Below, piece after piece: positions 57,039-64,000 of a stretch of 64,000 nucleotides of DNA. Location of the stretch: the NCBI RefSeq assembly GCF_030317205.1, contig NZ_JASZYB010000001.1, positions 124,001-188,000 of the forward strand. Direction: 5' to 3'. Made by a program: the position numbers and the translations under genes. Positions within the stretch are counted from its first letter, which is position 1; every line of letters begins with the position of its first letter. The stretch is from Variovorax sp. J2L1-78. Lineage in GTDB: Bacteria > Pseudomonadota > Gammaproteobacteria > Burkholderiales > Burkholderiaceae_C. A model generated the notes under the pieces. It was not told the DNA's origin. It was given only the letters and a program-made list of their open reading frames with translations, and did no database searches.

Positions 57039-57929
57039 ATGGGTCTTGATCTCACCGGCGTCATTCCGCCTCTCGTCACGCCGTTCACCGCCGATGGCAG
57101 CATCGACGAAGTCGCCTTCCGAAAGGTGATCCGGTTCAACCTGGACAAGAAGGTCCATGGCGTCTGTCCGGGCGGCAGCACAGGCGAGGGCCACACCTTC
57201 ACGGTCGACGAGTTCAAGCGCGTCATGGAAATCACGGCGTCGGAAGTGGCCGGCGAGGTGCCGATCGTGGCCGGCATCATCTCGAACAGCACGCGCGATG
57301 CCATCAACCGTGCCAAAGCCATCTCGCATCTGTCGATCGCAGCCCTGCAGGTGACACCGGTCCACTATCTCTTCAAGCCGGACGAGGAGGCGACCCACAA
57401 CCACTTCAAGGCGCTCACCGAAGCGGTGGACGTCCCTGTCGTGATCTACAACGTGGTGCCTTGGAACTACCTGAACCCCGCGCAGATGATCCGCCTCATG
57501 AAGGAGTTGCCGGGCGTCCAGGGCATCAAGCAGAGCCAGGGCGACCTCAAGCTCATGGCCGACCTCCTGCTGGGGGTGCCCGAGGGATGCAAGGTCTTCT
57601 CGGCGGTGGACGCTTTGCTGTACTCGTCGTTCGCACTGGGCGCCCACGGCACGATCGCGGCGACGCCGGCTGCTCTTCCGGGTGTGTGCGTCACCTTGTG
57701 GGACGCGGTGCAGGCTGGCGACCACAAGAAGGGGCTCGAGATCCACACGGCGATGCTCACGTTCTGGAACGCGCTGGTGGGCGACAGCCTGCCGGCCAAC
57801 ATCAAGACCTCCATCACCTTGCAGGGTTGCAACGCAGGCCTGCCGCGTGCACCGATGCCAGCCACCAAGCCGGAGCAACTGAACCGCATCAAGGCAGCGA
57901 TGGACAACGTGCTGCGCTTCGACAACTAA
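57039..57929 (+). CDS. DapA-family aldolase/lyase
   Basis: 296 residues with the DHDPS/NAL fold. Schiff-base lysine K164 (GIKQSQGD) and catalytic tyrosine Y137 (VIYNVV) are present, and GGSTGEG (45-51) is the substrate loop. The true DapA is usually elsewhere, and this copy lies in a catabolic locus. It more likely cleaves or dehydrates a 2-keto-3-deoxy sugar acid or a similar 2-oxo acid, giving pyruvate plus an aldehyde. First gene of the operon controlled by the divergent GntR. Exact substrate unknown. Confidence 0.85.
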   Translation: MGLDLTGVIPPLVTPFTADGSIDEVAFRKVIRFNLDKKVHGVCPGGSTGEGHTFTVDEFKRVMEITASEVAGEVPIVAGIISNSTRDAINRAKAISHLSIAALQVTPVHYLFKPDEEATHNHFKALTEAVDVPVVIYNVVPWNYLNPAQMIRLMKELPGVQGIKQSQGDLKLMADLLLGVPEGCKVFSAVDALLYSSFALGAHGTIAATPAALPGVCVTLWDAVQAGDHKKGLEIHTAMLTFWNALVGDSLPANIKTSITLQGCNAGLPRAPMPATKPEQLNRIKAAMDNVLRFDN

Positions 57930-57954
57930 AGCGATAACGCTACTGGAGACAAAA

Positions 57955-58935
57955 ATGACCATCCAACGCAGACAGATCCTCACGTTCGGCGCGCTCGCCG
58001 CGGCGGGCAGCGCATTGAGCACTTCGGCCTGGGCACAGGGTTTCCCGAGCAAGCCGGTGACGCTGGTCGTGCCTTTCGCACCGGGCGGCAACACCGACAT
58101 CGTGGCCCGAACCGTGGCCGTTGCGCTCGGCAAGGTGCTGGGTCAGTCGGTTGTGGTCGACAACCGGGCAGGGGCGGGCGGCTCCATCGGTGCGTCGCAG
58201 GTGGCCCGCGCCGCGCCCGATGGCTACACGCTCCTGCTGTGCGGTGCCGGCGTGATCGTCACCGTTCCGGAGATGGTCAAGACGAACTACAGCCGGACCA
58301 ACTTCGCACCGCTTGGCCTGGTCAACAAGAGTTCGATGGTGCTGCTGTCGCGCAAGAACGAAACACGGTTCCGCAACTTCAAGGAACTCGCAGCGTATGC
58401 GCGCTCTGGCGAGGGGAAACTGACGGCCGCGCATTCGGGGCCGGGCACGCCGAACCACCTGGCATTGCTGCAGCTGGAAAGTCTGTTGAAGACCAAGTTC
58501 ACCATCGTCAGCTATAAAGGTTCCGGGCCCGCCCTGGTCGACCTGATCGGTGGCCAGATCGACGTGCATTTCGACCAGGTGCCGAGTGCGCTGCCGCATC
58601 TCAAGGGCGGAAATCTTCAGGCATTGGCGGTACTCGGCCCCACGCAGGACCCGCTGCTGCCGGGCGTGCAGACCGTTGCGGAACTGGGTTTCGGCAACAT
58701 CGACGGCACGACCTATGTGGGCGTGCTCGCGCCGAGCGGCCTCCCCAAGGACGTGCAAGACAAGCTCGTGTCGGCGTTGGCTCAGGCCATCAAAGACCCG
58801 CAGACGGTCAACAGCGCCCGGGAACTGGGCAGCGTGGCGCTGTCCAGTACCCCGCAGGAATTCGCACAGATCCTGGAAGCCGAATACACATTGGCCGCCC
58901 AGGCCACGAAAGACGGTCGCCTGAAGGTCGACTGA
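57955..58935 (+). CDS. Tripartite tricarboxylate transporter receptor, Bug family
   Basis: 326 residues: a signal peptide with a Tat-like start (RRQILTFGA; cleavage after about residue 27) and the Bug fold beginning FPSKPVTLVVPFAPGGNTDIVAR. These periplasmic proteins bind carboxylates or other small metabolites. The membrane partners TctA/TctB are not adjacent, as for most Bug proteins in Burkholderiales. ACTGGAGACAAAA precedes the ATG. Its place in the operon suggests that it recognises the same substrate as the ABC importer, possibly for sensing. Confidence 0.92.
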   Translation: MTIQRRQILTFGALAAAGSALSTSAWAQGFPSKPVTLVVPFAPGGNTDIVARTVAVALGKVLGQSVVVDNRAGAGGSIGASQVARAAPDGYTLLLCGAGVIVTVPEMVKTNYSRTNFAPLGLVNKSSMVLLSRKNETRFRNFKELAAYARSGEGKLTAAHSGPGTPNHLALLQLESLLKTKFTIVSYKGSGPALVDLIGGQIDVHFDQVPSALPHLKGGNLQALAVLGPTQDPLLPGVQTVAELGFGNIDGTTYVGVLAPSGLPKDVQDKLVSALAQAIKDPQTVNSARELGSVALSSTPQEFAQILEAEYTLAAQATKDGRLKVD

Positions 58936-59032
58936 AACCCCGATCCACGCGCCCATCCGGGCACCTCCGGCCGCCGCACGCGCCCGCCGGTATCCGGCTG
59001 CGCGTCTTCTCTTTGCAAAGGCTGCATTCCAC

Positions 59033-60031
59033 GTGAAAAAGATCCTCAACGACCCGAACGCCTACGTCGATGAAATGCTCGAGGGACTCTGCCTCGCGCA
59101 TCCCGAACTGCAACGTCGCGGCGACGGCGGCCGGGTCATCGTTCGCAGCCGCGGCGCGGTGCCCGGCAAGGTGGGCATCGTCACGGGTGGCGGCTCGGGT
59201 CACCTGCCGGTCTTCCTGGGCTACGTCGGAGAAGGGCTGCTCGACAGCTGTGCCGTGGGCAACGTGTTCGCCGGGCCACGGATGGACGACTGCATCGAGG
59301 CGATGCGCGCAGCCGACAGTGGCGCAGGCGTGCTGCAGCTGTACGGGAACTACGGCGGCGACCGCATGAACTTCGACATGGCGGCGGAAATGCTCGAGTT
59401 CGAAGGCATGGCGACGGCCTCGGTGCGTGTGTGCGATGACGTGGCCAGTGCCCCGGCCGCGCAGGGCGACAAGCGCCGCGGCGTGGCGGGGCTCGTGCTC
59501 GTCTACAAGGTGGCCGGTGCCAGGGCAGCCGCCGGTGGCACGCTGGACCAGGTCGCTGCGGTGGCCCGCAAGGCCAACGCGGCGTGCCGCTCGATCGGTG
59601 TGGCCCTGTCACCCTGCGTGGTCCCGGAATCGGGTCAGGCGTCTTTCGCCATCGATGAGGGCGATGTCGAGTTCGGGATGGGCATCCATGGCGAACCCGG
59701 TATCTGGCGCGGTCCGCTCAAGCACGCCGACGCACTTGCCGACGAGATGCTGGCGCATGTGCTGCCGGAGCTTGCGCTCGCGGCCGGCGACAGGGCGGCC
59801 GTCCTCGTCAACAGCGTGGGCGCCACGCCGGCGGAAGAGCTCTACATCCTGTACCGCCGTGTGGCGCAGGTGATGGCAGAGCGCGGCGTGACGGTGGTGC
59901 GCCCGATGGTGGGTCGCTATGCGACCTCGATGGAGATGGCTGGTGCTTCGCTGAGCGTGATGAAGCTCGACGCCGAGCTGGAAACGCTGCTGGCCGCACC
60001 GGCCGAATGCCCCTTCTGGAGCGTGCGCTGA
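59033..60031 (+). CDS. dhaK: Dihydroxyacetone kinase-type subunit DhaK
   Basis: 332 residues. The Dak1 domain begins VRSRGAVPGKVGIVTGGGSGHLPVFLGYVG. The histidine that covalently holds the carbonyl substrate is in MGIHGEPG. GTG start. It is followed by DhaL with a TGATG overlap. There is no DhaM (PTS phosphodonor), so the pair probably uses ATP or acts on a different trioses/tetrulose-type substrate, as in related erythritol or sugar-acid pathways. The partner aldolase upstream could supply the carbonyl substrate. Confidence 0.93.
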   Translation: MKKILNDPNAYVDEMLEGLCLAHPELQRRGDGGRVIVRSRGAVPGKVGIVTGGGSGHLPVFLGYVGEGLLDSCAVGNVFAGPRMDDCIEAMRAADSGAGVLQLYGNYGGDRMNFDMAAEMLEFEGMATASVRVCDDVASAPAAQGDKRRGVAGLVLVYKVAGARAAAGGTLDQVAAVARKANAACRSIGVALSPCVVPESGQASFAIDEGDVEFGMGIHGEPGIWRGPLKHADALADEMLAHVLPELALAAGDRAAVLVNSVGATPAEELYILYRRVAQVMAERGVTVVRPMVGRYATSMEMAGASLSVMKLDAELETLLAAPAECPFWSVR

Positions 60032-60627
60032 TGCTGGACGTTGCCGCCCTGACCGCCGCGCTGCCGCGCTGGTGTGCCGCGATGCACGACGCCATGGCCG
60101 AACTCAATGCGCTGGATGGCCGCCTTGGCGATGCCGATCTCGGCGTCACGCTCGACAAATGCGCCACGCTGGTGGAGCAGGCGCTGCCCGACATGCCCGA
60201 CACGCTGGAGGGCGTGTTCAAGCGTTGCGCGCAAGCGACCGCCAAGGCATCCGGCTCCAGTTTCGGGACGCTGCTCACCGTCGCACTGATGACCGGTGCG
60301 AAGCGCTGCGCCGGTACGACATCGCTCGGGCGCACCGATCTTGCCGAACTGCTGACCGACATCGTGCATGTGCTGTCGGCGCGTGGCGGTGCGGCGCTGG
60401 GCGACAAGACGGTGCTCGATGGACTGCAGGCCATCGCGCAGGCACTCGCCACGGCGCCGCAGGATGCTGCGCTGCGGCCCGCCGCACGACAGGCCGCACG
60501 CGATGCGCTCGACGCCTTTCGCGACAAGCCCAACCGCATGGGGCGCGCCCGCATGTTTGCCGACAAGACCATCGGCCTGGACGACCCCGGCATGGTCGCC
60601 TTGCAGCGCATGGTCGACGCCGTCTGA
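60031..60627 (+). CDS. dhaL: Dihydroxyacetone kinase-type subunit DhaL
   Basis: 198 residues, the nucleotide-binding Dak2 domain. LDGRLGDADLG holds the Mg/ADP-coordinating aspartates. The ATG overlaps the DhaK stop (TGATG). Together with DhaK it phosphorylates a short keto or aldehyde sugar. ADP/ATP exchange in DhaL normally needs DhaM, which is missing here, so the phosphodonor must be ATP or a protein encoded elsewhere. Confidence 0.92.
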   Translation: MLDVAALTAALPRWCAAMHDAMAELNALDGRLGDADLGVTLDKCATLVEQALPDMPDTLEGVFKRCAQATAKASGSSFGTLLTVALMTGAKRCAGTTSLGRTDLAELLTDIVHVLSARGGAALGDKTVLDGLQAIAQALATAPQDAALRPAARQAARDALDAFRDKPNRMGRARMFADKTIGLDDPGMVALQRMVDAV

Positions 60628-60663
60628 CTGGCCAGCGAAGCCAAACAAATCTGGAGACAAAAA

Positions 60664-61536
60664 ATGCTTGGACAAGTGGTTGTCAGCGGCCTGGCCATGG
60701 GCTGCATCTACGCGCTGATCGCACTCGGCTACGCCTATGTGTGGAACACGATGGCGATCGTCAATTTCGCCGCAGGCGAATTTTTGACTTTCTCGGCTTT
60801 CGTGTTCATCGCGACCTTCACGGTGAGCCTGCAACTGCCGTTCTGGCTGGCCGCACTGGCGACGGCGGCCGTCATGGCGGTGCTCGGTGCGCTTTTCTCG
60901 CGGCTGGTGTTTGCGCGCCTGCAGCGGCAAAAGGCACTGGTGGCCATCATTGCCACGGTGGGCTTCGGCATCTTCCTGAAGGAGCTCGCCCGCATCATCT
61001 ACGGCCCCGAGCCGCTGCTCTACGCCAGTCCTTTCGGGGATGGCGTGGTGGAAGCGGCCGGGCTGCGCATCCCGGTGCAGCAACTCGTGATCATGGTGGT
61101 GGTCGTCGTGGTCATGGCGCTGCAGTACCTGGTGCTGCGGTACAGCATGATCGGAAAAGTGATGCGCGCGACGGCGCTGGATCGCGAGACGGCACTGCTG
61201 ATGGGCATTCCGGTCAACCGTGTGCTTGCGGGCACCTTCGCGTTCTCATCCGTGCTCGCAGCCCTTGCCGGCATCCTGCTGGCACCGCTCTTCTACGTGA
61301 CGACCGAGATGGGCACGCTGGTCGGCCTCAAGGGGTTTGTCGCCATGATCATCGGTGGCTTCGGAAGCGTGCCGGGCGCCATCCTGGGCGGCGTGCTCCT
61401 GGGCGTCATAGAGAACGTGGGTGCCTTCACGATCTCCTCGACCTACAAGGATGCGATCGCTTTTGCAGTGCTGCTGGTGTTCCTGCTGGTGCGTCCGCAG
61501 GGATTGCTGCCCGAACGCAACGCTGACCGGGCCTGA
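60664..61536 (+). CDS. livH: Branched-chain amino acid-type ABC permease (LivH-like)
   Basis: 290 residues with about eight membrane segments, LivH family. It begins LGQVVVSGLAMGCIYALIALGYAYVWN and includes ATALDRETALLMGIPVNRV, the cytoplasmic ATPase-contact helix. CTGGAGACAAAAA directly precedes the ATG. It pairs with the fused LivM-LivG protein. The cargo of Liv-type systems in this context can be aromatic or other carboxylates as well as amino acids. Confidence 0.92.
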   Translation: MLGQVVVSGLAMGCIYALIALGYAYVWNTMAIVNFAAGEFLTFSAFVFIATFTVSLQLPFWLAALATAAVMAVLGALFSRLVFARLQRQKALVAIIATVGFGIFLKELARIIYGPEPLLYASPFGDGVVEAAGLRIPVQQLVIMVVVVVVMALQYLVLRYSMIGKVMRATALDRETALLMGIPVNRVLAGTFAFSSVLAALAGILLAPLFYVTTEMGTLVGLKGFVAMIIGGFGSVPGAILGGVLLGVIENVGAFTISSTYKDAIAFAVLLVFLLVRPQGLLPERNADRA

Positions 61537-61546
61537 GGACATCGTC

Positions 61547-63370
61547 ATGACAAGGACCTGGATGCGCCCTCTGGCGTGGCTGCTGGTGCTGATGGCGCTT
61601 GCGCTGCCCTTCCTGCTCGACCTCAACATCTACTACCTGCACGTGCTCAATCTGACGTGGATCTTCGCGATTGCCGCGTTGGGTCTGCAGGTGGCGACCG
61701 GAATCACCGGCCAGATCGTGCTCGGCCAGGCAGCGCTGGTGGGCTTCGGGGCCTATGCGACGGCCCTGTTCATGATGTGGCTGTCCATGCCGTGGTTCGT
61801 TGCGCTGCCAGCTGCGATGGTGCTGACCGCCGGGGTTGGCGTTTTGCTCGGCGCTGTGAGCACGCGGATCAAGGGCCACTATCTGGCCATCGTGACTCTG
61901 GCGCTCAACGAGATCTTCCGGATGGTCGCGCTCAACGAAGAGTGGCTCACCGGCGGTCCGATGGGCATGCGCGATATCCCCACCCTGAACATCCCGGCAC
62001 TGGGCGACCATCTCGACAGGCAGCTGTACTTTCCGCTGCTCGGGGTGTGTCTGGCCGCCTACGCCTTGATGGTCTTCTTCTATCGCACGCGCATCGGTCG
62101 CAGCATGCGCGCGGTGCGGGATGACGAGATTGCGGCCGAGGCCATGGGCGTTGACTCGCGACGCGTCAAGACCATCGCGTTCGTCGTGTGCAGCACGTGG
62201 GCGGCATTGGCCGGTGGCTTGTACGTGCTGCTGGTCGGCTTCACGGCGCCGAGCAACTTCACCGTCTTCGAGAGTATCAAGATGATGCTGATGGTGGTAC
62301 TTGGCGGTCTCGGCTCGATCGCAGGAACCTTCCTGGGCGCGCTGGTGATCACGGTGTTGCCCGAAGCGCTCCGCGGCCTTCAGACTTATTACCTGGCAGC
62401 GTTCGGTATCGGTGTGGTGGTCATCCTGCTGGTGGCACCGCGTGGCCTCGGTGTCGTGGGCGACTGGCTACTCGGTTCCTTCCTGACCGGCGAGCGCAAG
62501 CCGGTGGACAACGCGCCGGCCACGCCGCTGAACCTGACGGCAGCCGCCATGGCGGCCAGCACGGCGCTGACGGGTCACCCCCATGCAGGGCCTTTGGGCG
62601 AAACACTCCTGCGTGTGCGCAGCGTGTCGCGCGCCTTCGGCGGCGTCAAGGCCCTGAATGACGTGAGCTTCGAAGTCCGCCGTGGCGAGATCCTCGGGCT
62701 CATCGGACCCAACGGCTCGGGCAAGTCGACCCTGATCAACGCTTGTTCCGGCACCGTCGCCGTCGAAGGCACGATCGAACTGGGCGGCGACCGGATCGAC
62801 AACCGGCCCCCCTGGACCATCCACGGCCATGGCGTCGCGCGCATCTTTCAAAACGTCCGACTCTGGGAATCGATGACGGTGCTGGAAAACGTCATGGTCG
62901 CTTACCGCGCACCCCTCGGCCAGTTGGGGTCGCGCGAAGCGCACAGTCGCTCGGCGGCGCACGAGGCGCTCACCGGCATGGGCGTCGGCCACCTGGCGCA
63001 TCGGCGGGCAGGCGACCTGTCCTTCGGTCAGAGCCGGCTGGTCGAGATGGCACGCGCGGTCGTCAACAAGCCCCGCCTGTTGTTGCTCGACGAGCCGGCC
63101 GCGGGTCTGCGGGGCGGGCTGATCCTGGAACTCTCTCAGATCCTGCAGCACTTGCGCTCGCAGGGCATGTCGATCCTGGTCGTTGAACACCGTATCAAGC
63201 TCGTGATGAGCATGTGCGACCGCATCGTGGTGCTGAACCTCGGCGACAAGATCGCCGACGGCACGCCGGCGCAGGTCATGGACATGCCTGCCGTCATCGA
63301 GGCCTACCTGGGCGAACGGGTGCCCGAGGAAGCACCGCAGCCCCTGCGGCATCCCCCAGTCACCGTCTGA
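61547..63370 (+). CDS. Fused ABC permease-ATPase (LivM-LivG)
   Basis: 607 residues. The N-terminal LivM-type permease (about 1-330) has some eight to ten membrane segments and the motif GLQVATGITGQIVLGQAALVGFGAYATALF. A short linker leads to a LivG-type ATPase (about 350-607) with Walker A near 387 (GPNGSGKST), signature LSFGQSRL and Walker B LLLLDEPAAG. Permease and ATPase are usually separate; the fused form is known from some Burkholderiales. ATG at 61547 with GAGGA 8 bases upstream. A second ATPase (LivF) is not in the window and may lie downstream. Confidence 0.92.
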   Translation: MTRTWMRPLAWLLVLMALALPFLLDLNIYYLHVLNLTWIFAIAALGLQVATGITGQIVLGQAALVGFGAYATALFMMWLSMPWFVALPAAMVLTAGVGVLLGAVSTRIKGHYLAIVTLALNEIFRMVALNEEWLTGGPMGMRDIPTLNIPALGDHLDRQLYFPLLGVCLAAYALMVFFYRTRIGRSMRAVRDDEIAAEAMGVDSRRVKTIAFVVCSTWAALAGGLYVLLVGFTAPSNFTVFESIKMMLMVVLGGLGSIAGTFLGALVITVLPEALRGLQTYYLAAFGIGVVVILLVAPRGLGVVGDWLLGSFLTGERKPVDNAPATPLNLTAAAMAASTALTGHPHAGPLGETLLRVRSVSRAFGGVKALNDVSFEVRRGEILGLIGPNGSGKSTLINACSGTVAVEGTIELGGDRIDNRPPWTIHGHGVARIFQNVRLWESMTVLENVMVAYRAPLGQLGSREAHSRSAAHEALTGMGVGHLAHRRAGDLSFGQSRLVEMARAVVNKPRLLLLDEPAAGLRGGLILELSQILQHLRSQGMSILVVEHRIKLVMSMCDRIVVLNLGDKIADGTPAQVMDMPAVIEAYLGERVPEEAPQPLRHPPVTV

Positions 63371-63401
63371 ACCCGATCTTGCAACCACTGGAGACAAAAC
63401 C

Positions 63402-64000
63402 ATGAAGAACGAACGTATGGCCTTCTCACGCTATCGCTGGGTGGCCGCTGCCGCTCTGGCGATGTCCATGCCGGCGATGGCTGACGCCCTGATCGGTGTC
63501 TCATTGCCGCAGACCGGCCCAAAGGCACTGGTGGGCCGCAATTTCAAGCAGGGTGTTGAACTGGCGATCAGCGAAATCAACGCCACCGGCGGCGTCCTTG
63601 GCAAACCGCTGGAGGTGGTGTTCGAAGACGATCAGGGCGACAACCCGAACGGCGCGATCAACGCGGTCAACAAGATCATGCAGGTGAGCAAGGTGCCGGT
63701 GATGATCGGGCCTCACTACTCGGTGACGCAGATGGCCACGCAAAAGACCTACTGCAACGGCAAGGTGGTCTCTGTCACCGGCGGCACGTCGGTCGCCATC
63801 ACACAGAGCGGCTGCAACTATGTGATCCGGACGCGCTCGGACGACGACGTCCAGGCCAAGGCTCTCATCGCCTACGCACAGAAGGAGCTGAAGGCAGGCG
63901 AGAAGACCGCTGTTTTCTATGCCAACGATGATTTTGGAAAATCAGGCCAGGCGCGTGTCGTCGCGCAGATGGCAGCCCTCGGCCTCAAGCCGGTGGCCGT
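63402..64000 (+). CDS. livK: ABC substrate-binding protein, LivK type (cut by window edge)
   Basis: The N-terminal ~199 residues, running off the window. A signal peptide (about 1-28, ending MADA) is followed by a periplasmic binding protein fold typical of LivK/leucine-isoleucine-valine receptors (LIGVSLPQTGPKALVGRNFKQGVELAISEINATGGVLG...). CTGGAGACAAAA precedes the ATG. It supplies the ABC importer of this locus; ligand unknown. Confidence 0.92.
   Translation, partial: MKNERMAFSRYRWVAAAALAMSMPAMADALIGVSLPQTGPKALVGRNFKQGVELAISEINATGGVLGKPLEVVFEDDQGDNPNGAINAVNKIMQVSKVPVMIGPHYSVTQMATQKTYCNGKVVSVTGGTSVAITQSGCNYVIRTRSDDDVQAKALIAYAQKELKAGEKTAVFYANDDFGKSGQARVVAQMAALGLKPVA

Overview
The window is about 64 kb of GC-rich, densely coded chromosome from a betaproteobacterium, most likely Comamonadaceae (Variovorax/Acidovorax-like). 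This is inferred from the high-GC codon use, the ilvC-pssA-leuA-leuA order, the Aat/Bpt N-degron pair, IclR-type control of pobA, Bug-type solute receptors and several families frequent in that group. It is not proven by any marker gene in the window. No rRNA, tRNA, CRISPR array, insertion sequence or phage gene was seen.

Layout. 1-5.2 kb: branched-chain amino acid synthesis (end of ilvC, two different 2-isopropylmalate synthases behind a probable leucine attenuator) with pssA between. 5.3-8.8 kb: a penicillin-binding endopeptidase, an IclR regulator and the aat-bpt operon. 9.1-10.4 kb: an orphan TagF-FHA pair from a type VI secretion system. 10.5-14.9 kb: a stand-alone molybdopterin hydroxylase subunit, and pobA with a divergent IclR-type pobR. 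14.9-18.5 kb: response regulator, sensor kinase and HtrA protease, apparently an envelope-stress unit. 18.8-38.0 kb: a LysR regulator followed by four co-directional genes for exported DUF11/Ig-type repeat proteins, two of them above 2,200 residues, one ending in a predicted outer-membrane barrel. This surface locus is the least explained part of the window.

38.1-53.2 kb is a stress and signalling region: a Crp/Fnr regulator, an OTCase-like pseudo-enzyme, an SDR, a nuclease-helicase fusion coupled to nadE, a PAS-GAF hybrid kinase with its response regulator, a DksA-like protein, a universal stress protein, a DUF3182/hydrolase pair, several small proteins and a GAF protein. Three TTGAC-N4-GTCAA-like palindromes lie close to genes here and fit the FNR-type recognition helix of the local regulator. 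53.3-56.0 kb is a gene-poor accessory stretch with an acyltransferase and an H-NS variant with two DNA-binding repeats.

56.1-64 kb is a catabolic and uptake locus: a GntR/FCD regulator, a divergent DapA-like aldolase, a Bug receptor, DhaK and DhaL without DhaM, and a branched-chain-type ABC importer with fused permease-ATPase. A perfect palindrome lies between the regulator and the operon. The substrate is not evident from sequence.
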